64,000 nucleotides of DNA. Source: Spirodela intermedia (taxonomy: Eukaryota > Streptophyta > Magnoliopsida > Alismatales > Araceae). This document shows positions 1 through 11,990 of this stretch, piece by piece. The notes under the pieces were generated by a model. That model searched no databases, was not told the DNA's origin, and was given only the letters and a program-made list of their open reading frames with translations. Position 1 is the first letter of the stretch. Each line of letters begins with the position of its first letter. The translations under genes and the position numbers were made by a program. The stretch is from NCBI GenBank assembly GCA_902729315.2, contig LR746280.1:3158501-3222500 (forward strand), given 5' to 3'.

Positions 1-2301
1 ATTTTAAAGTATATTATTCTTTATCTAGAAAGTCTTGCACAATAGAATAAATGATCTGAATTAAATGATTTAATTCATTAATAAAATATTTTAAAACTGA
101 AAATGTGAAACTTAGAGTTCATAAATGACTAAATAAGATTCGATGCCCATATTTAACTTTACTATTTTTTTGATTTGAGTGCCTTAATCACTCTATTTCT
201 TATCATAGTAGTTTTTGTTAATACTGACAACAATGAAAATGATAATTTTATGTGATGAAACCAATAAATATATAAATTTAATATTACTGGTCAGAAGTAT
301 GTTCTCTTATCAACATTTAAAAACATTATATGGAATTACATCTGAGCATTTTCATGTTCAACCTTATATCATGCATGTTCTAAACTCAGTATAATTTGAT
401 CTTTTAATTGTTCTTACACTTGTTTGTTATCATTAATATAACATATATTTTTAATGCTCCAACCACCATGTTCTTTAAGTTTGTTTAATGAAAAAAAGAT
501 AATCAATGTTGTTTTGTATAATAAATTCCTCAAAAATATTGATAGTAGCTGAACTTGAAGGTAAATAAAAAATTATTTTTTTTTGGTTTAATAACTAGAA
601 TGTATTGAAATTAAAATGAGCATATAAAGATGCCATGACATAGCCATAAATGATCCAAACGTTTAGTAATCATGAAAAACACAAGCAACTTTGAAATATC
701 TTGAGGAAATATCCTTTTTCTTACTTTAAAATTCATATGGGTGTCACATTTCTTTTATTTTTTTTAATGGGACACATGTCATTGTAAAAACGAAAAGTAT
801 ATCCCACCATCAATTGACTTAAACCAAATTGTATGCCACTTTATAAAGAAAATGGACGTCATTTATCAACTTCTTCATACTCTATTATGCTTGGATTTCA
901 ATATTTCCAATACCTTCAATCTGGACTCTTTTTCAATCTGAACACGTGGACTTGAAATCTCTTTGATGTATCTAGAGGTTAAAATATCATGTAATTACTA
1001 CATATATTTTTAGAAAATCATATATCGTTGTTACTTGACACTACAGACATAGAAGTTAGGAATAAATTACCTTTCTACTTCACCTCTGTTGAATCAATTT
1101 TTTTCTTTTACGTTATCTTAACAATAAGCTTAAATGTGTCCATATTTTTGAAATTATCAAGATTGTATTGTCTTGTAATTTGAGTTTTATTTTTTTACCT
1201 TCATCTCGATGATGACTTTGATGTCAATGACTAGATCTATTGTAACCTCTTCCATTGAATTTGGCCACGACCATAGTAACATCAACATCCCCAACCTTAG
1301 TTGTTTTGACATTAATTGGCTATGTCACCATTTATTTCTCCTTTTGAAATCTTAAATTTGTACCATATTCTTAAGATTTATTTTCATAGATCTTTTGTTA
1401 TAGTAATGATCTATGGCACTGCAAAAAATGAGATTTACCTAAAAATTCTCCTCATAGATCTTTGGCTTCAATAAAATCTATGCAACAGTAAATGCACAAT
1501 ATGTGATGAATGTAGCTTTGATATTGAAATGATAATTTAGGGAGAGATATCTTAAGAAACTAGAGCAAATGAAATCTACATATCTTGAATTTTGATGCTC
1601 TCTCACAATTAGACTACTTTCTATTCTTGTGAATCTTTAGTAAGATAGTGAGACAACAATAGAGGTGTTGCTTGTGGTGATGATGCATCAACACTTAGAA
1701 CTACTTTATGATAAATAATTATATCATATTGCATTTGTCTTTCAGTTAGAAACTGATAGAGTAATTTTCAAACATAAAAGAAAACATGTTTTATTCTAGT
1801 TTACTATGTTGAAAACTATGTGAACATGCTACTATAGGATTTGACTATTAACTATGGACAATTATAGTGTGTATCTCCATCAAAGACTACCTTAAATATA
1901 CAAGAGTAGATCATGGAGAAGGGTAGATCTTAATATGACTAAATATGGAAAGAATTCCCATGTTTGATACTTTCACAAAATACCTCTTTAGTGAATCCAT
2001 GTGCTAAGTTTGCATCAAGACAATGACTAAGTTGTACAACATTTTTGTCTTTCATTTGGAGATTGATCCACCTTCAAGTGGATCGAACACATGGATGACT
2101 CCTAACCTATTCAATGAGTCCAACTAAAATTATAAAAACACTACTTGATTATTGTGTCTTTTTAAAGTAAAGGTGTAATTAAAATAATATGATAGCCTTC
2201 ATCAACAAATCATTTGTGTTCTAATTTTTTTAAGTATTCTTAAATGATAATATTTCTTTGAATACCATTCTTTAAAGTTGATTAATGAAAGTGATGTCTA
2301 A
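1..2301. other. AT-rich intergenic DNA, no gene seen
   Basis: AT-rich, stop-dense sequence in all frames with no exon-like GC rise. No family could be recognised with confidence. The stretch lies upstream of a clear solo LTR and is probably old decayed repeat DNA, but that is inference. Confidence 0.5.
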
Positions 2302-3766
2302 CTTGGTGATGAACTCGAATTGGAGGTTAAAAATGTTGTTGTGATGCAACTAAGTTTATGTAAATAATATTTATAAAACCTCACTCTTCTATTTAAGATA
2401 AATCAGGGTCAATCTTCAAAGAGCATTGAGTAATGAGAGTATGAATTTTACTTATTTTTTTTCTTATATATATGTGAGATTATGAAGGACAAAATTAAAT
2501 GTAAAAAGGTGAAGACAAGAGTTATGAAAAGCATGACAAAGGAGATAGAATGAATCTAACACAATAGAATGATAGAATAAATAATAAAACTAGTTCGAAT
2601 TAAAAGTTAATCTATCCATAGAGAGGATTATAAAGATGTGCTGAATTTGGATCTTGCACAAACCTTGTTGTGCATCAATCTTAAGCTGAGTGATGTTTGA
2701 TCCATGATGATCTTGATGTGCTTCAGGTAATCTCTTCTCCATAATGATCTTGGGCACAAGAATACCGTTGATTAGGCCTTGATCTTCCTCCTATTTTCTT
2801 CGGCTAGTCACTACTAGAGAGAGAGCCAAAAAGTGCCCTCCAAGAAGGAGGCAAGATGCTTTATTCCTCTCGAGAGTTAGGCCCTTTCAAAAGACAGTTA
2901 AGATTAATAATCGACTCTCTTGGTGAATAGTCTAGATTATTCTATGAGGATGGCACTCTAATTCTTTTCTTAATCTCATCTTAAAATGCCTTAAGATGGA
3001 CGACCTAGATCTTATGTCTTGATAGCTATTTTAAGTCCAAATAGGCTAATAGGCTAAAGTGACGTCCTCTCTTGAACTCATAAACATATTAGGCTGACCC
3101 TCTCTATAAGACTTGGGCTTTTTATTGGGCTGAAGGCTTAGGCTTTTTTCATTACTTTCAACTCATATTAAGAACTCACCTAAGTCTTTGCAATCAAATA
3201 ATTATTAAGAAAATGTGAGAGAATCATTACTTGACTTCATAAAAGTCAAGTGAGGTTAGTCTCATAATATAAATAAAATAACTAAAATAATATACATTAA
3301 GACTTGACTTAAATTATAAAACATTATAAATATCATGATGAGTTGGTGATAACATGATAAATATGTCTACAATTCTATGAATTTGATATGAGTTTAATCA
3401 TCTACATCCTGAATATGTCATGATATCAACTAAATTATGGAATATTCATGAACTTTATATGAATATCATTTCATGCATATTATGGATGTTTTTTGATTGA
3501 CTATGCTTGACTTCTATGAAGTCGAGTAATTTTATTACTGATGAATATTCTCAGGTTCCATGGTGTAGAAATTTACAAGAACTAAATGGGCTAGAGCTCT
3601 CCATGGGACCTTAAAGCTTATTCGTTGGGCAGAAGGGACCAGCTCTGGTTTTGGGCTTCAAAAGATTAGTTAGAGGGATGTGGGCCGTGTTTTGTCCCCA
3701 TCCACTAACCCTTTCAATTTTCTTCTTAAAGAAGAGCACGGAATTCAGGTCATTGGAGCTTTCAAC

Positions 3767-3855
3767 CAATCAGAAAAAAAAAGGAAGAAATGGCATGGAG
3801 AAAGGTCGATAAATAATAGGAGGGCATTCTAGTGATTATACCTCCTGTATAAATA
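3767..3855 (+). promoter_or_regulatory. LTR3 promoter: CCAAT and TATA boxes
   Basis: An ACCAATCAG motif lies near 3767-3775 and TATAAATA lies at 3848-3855, in an otherwise AT-moderate stretch. About 30 bp downstream the sequence becomes CT-rich, as is common at plant transcription starts, and then strongly GC-rich. The spacing suits an RNA polymerase II promoter with a start near 3880. Because it lies within an LTR, it is probably the retroelement U3/R promoter. Confidence 0.55.
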
Positions 3856-4263
3856 CTCTCTTCCTCTCTCTTTCCCGCCCTATTCTGGACGTGCTCTAGC
3901 AGTGGCTAGCCAGCAGGACAAGGCATTCTCCAGGATCCGGGGTATCCACCCTGATAGATGTAAGTTGTTTTGAAGCGTTCACTCTTGCTCTTCCCCTTTT
4001 TGCAGTGAAAAACGCCTGATCCTGGCGGAATATAAGGATCCAAGAAGAGGAAGAAGTCTTGAGGGCTCAAAGGACGAACATCAGCACCTATATTTCTGAT
4101 GTTTCCCATCGCTCTGTCTTCCGTTCCCCCCCCTCCAGCTGCTCCACATTTCCCTCTGTTTTCGCCCACAGTTCCTTCTCTCTCCATCTTCTCTCGCACC
4201 CTCCTCTCTCCGCGTTCTCCCGCAGCCTCCGTCTCTTTCTGCTGTCTTCCCGTCGCTCCGTCT

Positions 4264-4660
4264 GCCGCCGCCTATCGCCAGCCACCGTGCGCTCGCTGTC
4301 GGTCGCTGCGTGCTCGTAGCTCCTCGTCTCTCTCCTCCGCCGATCACCGCTGCCGCCTATCGCCAGCAGCCGCGCGTCCGCTAAGCACGGCCGCGTATCC
4401 ATCGCCAGCCGCCGCACGTCCGCTGACCATTGCCGCCGCCTATCGCCAGCCGCCGTGCGCTCGCTACCGGTCGCTGCGTGCTCGTAGCTCCTCGTCTCTC
4501 TCGTCCGCCGATCATCGCTGCCGCCTATCGCCAGCAGCCGCGCGTCCGCTAAGCACGGCCGCGTATCCATCGTCAGCCGCCCCACGTCCGCTGACCATTG
4601 CCGCCGCCTATCGCCAGCCGCCGTGCGCTCGCTACCGGTCGTTGCGTGCCCGTCACTCTC
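4264..4660 (+). repeat. 168-bp GC-rich tandem repeat (about 2.3 copies) in LTR3 leader
   Basis: The phrase GCCGCCGCCTATCGCCAGCC recurs at 4264 (CC-to-CA variant), 4432 and 4600, giving an exact period of 168 bp. Copies 1 and 2 match almost base for base, including the CTCGTAGCTCCTCGTC segment. Since 168 is a multiple of three, several frames stay open on both strands. The long ORFs there are therefore probably a by-product of composition and not genes. Confidence 0.85.
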
Positions 4661-4784
4661 TCTCTCTCTCTCTGCCCTTCCGGACGTAACTGAAAGTCCT
4701 AAATTTCGGTTAAGTCCGGAAACGGTCACGGGAGATTTGCGACCCGCGCAGGCCCTCCTCTCACCCCGACCGTCAACCGCCAAG

Positions 4785-4925
4785 GTAAGTTATTTTAGTA
4801 TTATTTATTGTCGTTCTTTTGTATTAATAAATAAATAAAATTAAAATTAAAATAAAAAATGAATTAAAATTAGAAACAAATACTACAAAACAAAATCCTA
4901 ATCATTAGCTGTATTTTCTGCACAG
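4785..4925 (+). other. Intron-like segment in the LTR3 leader
   Basis: A GC-rich stretch ends at CAAG|GTAAGT (4784/4785). An AT-rich 141-bp segment follows, containing a plausible branch-point CTAAT and a pyrimidine-rich TTTTCTGCACAG acceptor ending at 4925. All features of a plant U2 intron are present, so transcripts from the promoter near 3850 could be spliced. No cDNA evidence is available. Confidence 0.5.
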
Positions 4926-5267
4926 GTTAATTCCAGAAAATTCTATTAAGCTCTCTAAAATCCTGAAATACTTCCAAAGAGTGAATTCTTAACTTCTAAA
5001 TTTATTTCTACTATTTCTAAGACTAAAAGATCTGAAATTGAACTCCTGCCTCCTTGTGGATCGATCTCTTATTTGCCCTATGTCTGATATAGAGTAACTA
5101 AGTGAAAAATTTATTTTTGGTTAAGTTTGGATTAAGACAATGACACAAAAACCCTTAAATTTGGACTTATCAATTGGTAACATATATATAATAGTACTAT
5201 CTACTCATTAATTAGCATTTGTATATAAGATATTAATACATAGATGTAACTACTAATTATCACTTGG

Positions 5268-6239
5268 AAAGACTATAATAACCATGGTGAAATTTTATTG
5301 TCATGATGACAAGTGCTCTTCTCATCTATTTAACACAAATCTATAAATAAGTTTTTTTGCCAATAATCTCCTTCTATAATTGTAACAAATTCAATGTTTT
5401 TGGTTGAGATGTTAGTGACATTTTTCAGATTAGAAACCCAACTAAAAGCTGTAATACCTTGTGTATATGAATACTATCAACATCAATGGTGTGACCTTGT
5501 ATGTTCACATCTGACTTCTTAAAGGAAGTGTTTTTTTTAGTGCTAGAGTTTCATGAATCGATTTTATGATTTCCCAATGTCATTTTTATGAGCTAATAAT
5601 ATATATGATATAAACTTATTTGGCATATCCTCTCTCTACTTAAGTATCACCTAATACATAATAGGTCATGAATAAGAAGGCATCAAGCACATCAGATAAA
5701 ATCTTACACATGATTAGGGGTGAGCAATAAATAGATATCATGATGTGACTAGCCAAAGAAATAGCCATTAGTCACATTATTGATACCCTTGTTTTTGATA
5801 ATTACGAATACAAAATTATTTAAAATTTATTAGCTAATATTAATATTTCCTTATATGTCCCACTTTTATGTTTCAAATATTTAATTCATTCAGCAACATC
5901 ATTGAATCAAATTCTTTGTATTAAATGATTTTTGATATCACTAATGATCAAATTCAAGGCCTTACTCCTTGAGATTGAATGGTTTTCTTCCTTAAGATTA
6001 TTTGAAGGTAAAAGATTATTAACTAAAGAAACATTTAGAAAAGAAAGGAGAATTATATGGTTATATAGCATAAGTTGGCATAAGCCATGTGAAACATTTT
6101 ATGTTATGATCTAAACATATTATGAAGTGGTTATCATTTATAGATTATGTTAAAAAAGTTTCATAAAATATCACGTTCATCAAATTAGTAAAAAAATAAG
6201 AGAAGGATTAGATGTTCAGCTTTTGTAGAGAAAAACTAA
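5268..6239. other. AT-rich spacer, no gene seen
   Basis: This is stop-rich AT DNA between the LTR2 solo LTR and a probable reverse-transcriptase relic. A 60-codon ORF at 5932-6114 has no recognisable domain and is probably chance. Confidence 0.4.
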
Positions 6240-6550
6240 ATGGTGACACATTAATTGCTTATGTTGATAAAAAACTAAGATAAACTTTGATGATTTAGAT
6301 ATGATATGGCCAATTATTTTCCATTAAGTTAGGAAGCTCTAGTTCACATTTGAATGGAAATGATGTTGTAAGTAGAGATGCAAAGTTTGGAAAGACCAAA
6401 TGGCATAACTACATGTTCCATAAAATAGTAAGTTTTTGAATAAAGATTTTGAATGTTGGAGGTTTGATAAAATAGAGAAACTAGTACAAGATGAAAGCTT
6501 ATAGGAGAATTGATATGGATTATAAAATTAATGAACATACTAAGATTCAA
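6240..6550 (-). pseudogene. Probable Ty3-gypsy reverse transcriptase relic
   Basis: On the minus strand, the translation near 6344-6450 contains the phrase VVMPFGLSKLC. This resembles the VMPFGLxNAP block of Ty3-gypsy reverse transcriptases, preceded by an aromatic-rich segment as in that family. Further downstream on the minus strand a KFILVFL-like piece would correspond to the region just before the catalytic YxDD-type motif, but that motif itself is not intact and stops intervene. A decayed fragment is the best reading; the evidence is one short motif, so confidence is moderate. Confidence 0.45.
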
Positions 6551-6674
6551 TGGTCATCATTAATCTCTTTGCATTACTTATATTAATGACAAATAAGAAA
6601 ACTCCATCATCTTTATCAACTAAATCTGATAGATGGTCAGCTCAACCATTATAACCTTTGTTTTCTATCATACA

Positions 6675-9655
6675 TAATGTGATTTAGTTGTTGTATAATA
6701 AATTACATAAATTTAAATATTTATAAAACTAAAAAATACTAATTTTTAGATATTTAAAAGTATTTATGAACAAATATATCAATTATCATTTAATTAAAGT
6801 TTAAAAAATAGTGATAATTTTTTAGATGGACCAAACAAATTTAATATAATATTGAGTAATATTTTAGATTTTTTCGTAAAGAATATGAGCTTTTATAATT
6901 TTTAGACTTAATAATGAAAGTTAAAATATATTAAAAACTTATGGAAAGGGTGAGGACATCAGGAAAATGTTAGCAACCTAATGAACACAAATTGAATAGA
7001 ACTTTATTTTCGCCCGACAATCCTTACGTAAGCAATTATAGATAAATTAATTAGTCAAATTAAGATTTATAAAAGTAAGAAGAATTGTAATTAAATGAAA
7101 AATAGTTTAGAAATTTGAAATCACATAAAATATTATTAAATAAATTAAAAATTAAGTTAAAAATATAAATGATAGAGTTCTAACCTCATGATAGTGATCA
7201 TCAAAATTCTATGTATTTGGTTAGACTATTGAATGATGTTTACTACCTCAAAGGCTCTCCTTAGATATAAATGATTTAGACCTTCGTTAGATTTTCTTTC
7301 AAAGTCTAAAAAATGATGATAGAAGTTAAATTAATTAAAATAGTAAAATAGAACTCCGACGTTAGACGGAGATGCATTATCTGAGCCCATACTACTGAGC
7401 CTAGCAAAGACCAGCCAAGCCTAGTCGATATCCACCACTAGAGCGCATGTCCATGGTGACAGCTAGACACCCTACTACACAGTGACTGGACCTCTACCTT
7501 ACACACCGATCGACCAGACCCTACTTCAATATCATCTCACACCTACTCCACTACCGTCGGACCTAGTTAGGTTAGAACAAGTTAGGTGTTTCCATCGTGC
7601 AACTTTGACGCGCGTGCCTAAATTGTCACATTGGTCATTGAGCACTTATTGTGGAGTCGCATCAATGACATTAAGTCCTCGCCCTCTGGATGTGGACTTG
7701 GAGGATCACCCTACATTAGAATCACCTAGCAGTAGCTAGTCGTGATGGACTGTCGGCGTCATGGCATTTCGTCTACTGCTTGCATATAGTTGAATTTAGT
7801 ATTCATCACCTAGAGTCCTTGGCTAGCATCACTCGTGGCATATAGGGTTCATTTTCCCTATTACCTCACCCACATTTAGACGTCAAGGCGGATTTACAAG
7901 CCCGTCCTACATCACTTCATGTCATGTGTGTGAACTCTCAAGCACACATTTGTTTGAGAATAATGATCACCATGAAAATAGGTTGACCATATTTTTCACT
8001 TTCTTCATTTCCGTCTTATTTCTTTCTCTCCTTTTATGAGACCTCTTCTTGTCTCTCCATCTCTTGTGAGATCTCTTTTTTTCTCACTGTCTCTCTTAAT
8101 CAATCTCCTTCTCTTTCTCTCTCAATCGATCTCCCCCTCTCTCTCTCTCTCTCATGAGACTTTTCTATTTCTTTGTCTCGTGTGAGATTTCTCTCCTCCT
8201 CTCTCTTCCTCTCTTTTTCACGAGAGATCTTTTCTCTCATCTCTCGTGAGAGCTCTCTCTTCCCTCTTTTCTTCCTTCTTTTCTTTGTTTCCCTTCCTTT
8301 ATTCTTCTCACCTCACCCTTCTATTTTATTATTTTCATTAAATAAGAATAAAATATTAAAATCACTTTATATATAAACTAAATTAGTTTTTACGACAGAT
8401 CAATCAATCTCTTTATGTTTAACTTGAGACTTACTTCTATATTAATATTTTATAAAATCTTAGTTATAAATATTATTAGATAGTGTGCATTTAAGCATAA
8501 CGACAAGTGCACATTAACCTTAAAGGCTCTCCTTAGATAAAGACAACTTAGATAATATTTAAATCTTCTTGTGAAGTTTAGAAATCAATGAAGTGGGTCA
8601 ATGAATTATATCTGACAACTATCACTTAGAAGAATGGAAAAATGATAACTTCAGGAATCTTTAGTGGTTGTCACCCAATTAAGAAAAGATGGATGGAGGT
8701 GGGGTGCATCTTAAGGAGTTTCATCCTCAAGTCTACACAACAAGAGGAGGCTTTTCATCTTACCTAATATGCTCTCAGGAGGTGGCGATAGGTCATTAAA
8801 TGGATTGTCCTCTTTCTGACGATAGTTGGTTTTTCAATCAAGAAAATTTACTCAATGAATTTATGATTCTTTTATCTATAATCATTTAGTAATTTTAGTG
8901 ATGATTCTCCATGAATCACATTGACAAAAAAGTTTCGTCAATAATTAAGCGATTCTAATACTTAATTGTTGATAGGTAATATGTAAGAAAATTATATTTA
9001 ATTAGATAAAAAATGTGAGTTTTAGTTCTAATAGGATTTGAATCCTTGTCGATTACTCACATGCATAAAAGTGAGTGAAATAAGTATGCAAATACCCTTA
9101 TATAGTGATGTCATAAGGGTTTCTCCTTCTCATAAATAATGAGTATTTAAAGTATAAAAGTTATTGAAAACCTTTTGGTGATCAATTTAGTGCTACATTA
9201 GTTATTTTCTGAGTTTTGAAGTGCATATATAGTAATATGAGTTTCACTAATCAATGTGTATATTTCTCACATATATATGACCACTCTTTGCCCCATGTTT
9301 AGCTAGCCACTGGTGATGTAGAAGGGAAGTGATGCACATGTGTCTCCTATTGGTCCCTTAACCACTCAAGCCCCTTACAACTTCGATTGGCTATGCTTTC
9401 GACATGCTTGCATGTTTGATTGACTAGCAGGTTCCTCTTTTTTTAATCTTTTTATTTTATTTTATTTCTCTTCATTTATCTCAAAAATAGAATTATATAA
9501 ATTTGTATAAAATCACAGAATTAACTAAAAATTAACATTAACTAATTAAAAATCACTTTTCATAATTTAACATAAATAGAAATTTATTTATTATGAGTTA
9601 AGGCTTAAAATATATTATTAATTAATTATTAACTCATGATAATGAATAATTATCA
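6675..9655 (+). mobile_element. LTR1 copy A, carrying about 1.2 kb of extra DNA
   Basis: The left end TAATGTGATTTAGTTGTTG and right end ATAATTATCA match the LTR1 consensus ends seen in copies C, D and E. The flanks ATACA (6670-6674) and ATACT (9656-9660) form a 4/5 target-site duplication. The copy is about 1.25 kb longer than the others. A roughly 75-bp block with AAGGCTCTCCTTAGAT occurs twice (about 7250 and 8517) and brackets unrelated sequence plus a CT-rich repeat. The small ORF homologous to the one in copy B is broken here. Confidence 0.75.
7346..8507. repeat. Insert within LTR1 copy A, with CT-rich segment
   Basis: This segment is absent from the other LTR1 copies. Its left half (to about 7900) is less AT-rich and has an 85-codon ORF at 7482-7739 of no recognised family. 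Its right half shares a stretch with 15435-15770, starting near GTGTGTGAACTCTCAAGCACAC and running through a GTTGACCATATTTTTC block into CT-rich DNA. The CT-rich part (about 8020-8290) is studded with CTCTCGTGAGAG-like palindromes. How it entered is not clear, because the bracketing 75-bp repeats are LTR1 sequence. Confidence 0.5.
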
Positions 9656-9660
9656 ATACT

Positions 9661-11893
9661 CTAACATAATTAGGTGGTGAGGAGAGAGTATATTAGGCAA
9701 AGACATTTGATGTTAGTAGCTATATTTAGCCCAAGAGGAGCTAGGTCTCTATCAAGACAAACTTATGTAATTTGGGCTACCAATACTATTAATATCACTA
9801 GGCATTCTTGATGGAAATAAGTTACTATAAGATAAAAGCTCACTTTGGGGTTATAAATAATTAGGTAAGGGGTGCATCAACATAAAAAATTCAGTCTTCT
9901 TAGTGAGAGAGTGCTAAGTGATCTTATTACAACATATGTCAAGACATCAATTGACATATAGATAGATCTACCATAAATCCAAATATAAAAAATGTTAATA
10001 ATCCCAATTTACCCTCCTTTCAGTGTTTTGTCTAGTCTTATAATTCTAATGTATAATCAGCCATACTTAAGATATTGACTTCTTTGACATACTCTTTTTG
10101 AGAAATGAGTTATTTTTTCTTGTAATCCTCATCTCAAGGATTTAATTTAAGCATATGTCTTTCTTTATAAACCTTTGTAGTTTATCAATTTTACCTTTTA
10201 GTTCACTACAATTAGCATGTAATTAAATATGATACGATGTTAATGAATAAGTTATTACATTCCAAGTAGGTTCAGAAAATTCTCAAAGGCCTTTGCTAGC
10301 TTTATACAGATTACTTTCTATACGCACAAAGGCCTACATTTCTACTGATTTAACCTCCCTTCTTCATAAACTCAGATTAATGACATGTGTATTCTCTTCT
10401 TCAAAATACATATGATTTGATGAGATTAGAACCCCCTTTTTCATATGATATATTTTCCTAGGGTTGCTCTCAACACATTATATACTAAGGCCCTTGCTAG
10501 CTTTATAACTATTGTTCCTAGTGTTGATGCCTTTAGTTTAAACAATTTCAAATGAAAATTTATTGTAAAAATATTTATTAAATATTTACTGAACCATGAA
10601 TGAACATCACGCAAGTATATATTATTAGTTCATTATCTCTAAGAAATATTTAGTATATACATTGATGATTCTCAAAATAATCCTATGGCTAACAAAAAAT
10701 CCAAGGAGTTATAATATCATTGAGATATTTTCATGTTGAATATAATGCAACATCATATTATTCATACATAAGTATAGAGAAACATATGTCAACACATGTG
10801 ACTAAGTCTCACATGTAATCTAGAAATATGAAGTCACCTATAGGATTTGAACAAAAGGCTTGAGTGACCTGAAGTCGGAAGCTTTAATGACAACATTTTT
10901 TGAAAAATAAAAAACATAAAGCTAAGTATAAGATTCAAACTTAAGACATGAGATATGGGAAGGTAAGATTTATTAGACGCAATATTTGATTATCACAAAG
11001 AGCAATGACATTGGCAGGATTTGAAATCATGACGTCACCAATGACATGCTAGAAAGCTGATTAGGAAAATATGAAGCAATATCAACTGAGTAGTGTCTAA
11101 TGCAAGAATCAAATTCAAAACCTACACAATGCGTAACTGACGTATTTGCGTGAAGTCCTCACAAAAGTGGAGAAGTCTCTGTCATATCTAGATAATAACA
11201 CATCAGCATAATCTATGGAGAAAATAATGAAAAAAATAAATTTACTTTGAATCAACCATAGAATTGAAAATAACTATTGATGAATCACATATCTCTAAAC
11301 CGAAGCTTCAGACATAATCTATGAGAGAACAACATGTCTTGGAGTAATGAATGATTAAAGGTCAGCGGTACACATTTTTGATGGTAACAGATGGACATAA
11401 TATATGAAGAAAATAACAAGCTCAACAACCTTGTTTGAGCTTGATCTTGAAAGTAAAAAATGTATGTTGGTAAGTTATGTATCTTCAAATAAAATATCAA
11501 GGACAACTTACACGAGAATAACAAGCTTCAAATTGAAGAAGAACCAAAGGTCACTAGCATGTTGATGAAACAATATGAAGAAATTCAAATTCACATGACC
11601 ATTTCACAAATGATGAAAAGACAAGAAGACCTTGGAGAATATAAGGAGTGAGCATAAAAAGAGTTAAAACTAATGCTAAATGAAGATATCTATTCACTTA
11701 ATTCATTTAAGCTCAAAGAATATCATAATTTATTCATCAAGGAAAAGATATTGCACACCTAAAATAAATAGTTGAAAGCTTCATCGTATGACTTACTTTA
11801 TTGTGGTGAATAGTGTCAACAATTGCTTCAAAGATCAACTCTCTCCATCATGTCCTAAAGTACTTGGGTGGTGATTAGAGAGGTTTGAGTTAA
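9661..11893. other. AT-rich DNA, no gene seen
   Basis: No ORF in this stretch has a recognisable domain; the 79-codon minus-strand ORF at 11285-11524 looks like chance. The sequence is probably decayed retroelement, but no motif allows naming it. Confidence 0.4.
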
Positions 11894-11990
11894 TGATGAA
11901 CTCAAATTAGAGGTTAAATATGTCCTTGTGATGCAACCAAATTCATGTAAATAATATTTATAAAACTTCACTCTTCTATTTAGGATAAAT
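11894..11990 (+). mobile_element. LTR2 5-prime fragment
   Basis: The sequence from TGATGAACTCAAATT to about 11985 aligns with the first 95 bp of the two full LTR2 copies, including TGTAAATAATATTTATAAAAC. The match stops abruptly after GGATAAAT, so only the left end of an LTR2 element survives. No target-site duplication can be assigned. Confidence 0.7.

Larger units (their letters stand above)
3347..5172 (+). mobile_element. Solo LTR, family LTR3, nested inside LTR2 copy 1
   Basis: About 1,826 bp, beginning TGATAACATG and ending TTTGGACTTATCA, so the terminal inverted repeat is TGATAA/TTATCA. It is flanked by GTTGG (3342-3346) and ATTGG (5173-5177), a 4/5 target-site duplication. The uninterrupted LTR2 copy 2 reads straight across the equivalent site near 36135-36145, which supports the insertion. 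Inside are a CCAAT box, a TATA box, a GC-rich leader with a 168-bp tandem repeat and an intron-like segment. The stretch near 5060-5100, with a GTGGATCGATCTCTTATTTG-type sequence, resembles U5 regions of plant Ty3-gypsy LTRs, but this assignment is weak. Confidence 0.8.
2307..5262 (+). mobile_element. Solo LTR, family LTR2, copy 1 (interrupted by LTR3)
   Basis: The element starts TGATGAACTC and ends CTAATTATCA. It is flanked by a perfect 5-bp direct repeat, CTTGG, at 2302-2306 and 5263-5267. Removing the inserted LTR3 (3347-5172) and its duplicated target leaves about 1,125 bp. This aligns along its whole length with the second copy at 33521-36228, which is also interrupted, but at a different place. 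No internal retroelement domain or second LTR is seen, so it reads as a solo LTR left by LTR-LTR recombination. Which superfamily it belongs to is not evident. Confidence 0.85.

Noticed and set aside
4088-4783. 231-codon minus-strand and 196-codon plus-strand ORFs in a GC-rich block
   Set aside because: They overlap on both strands over a tandem repeat whose period is a multiple of three; no domain, and they lie inside a solo LTR.
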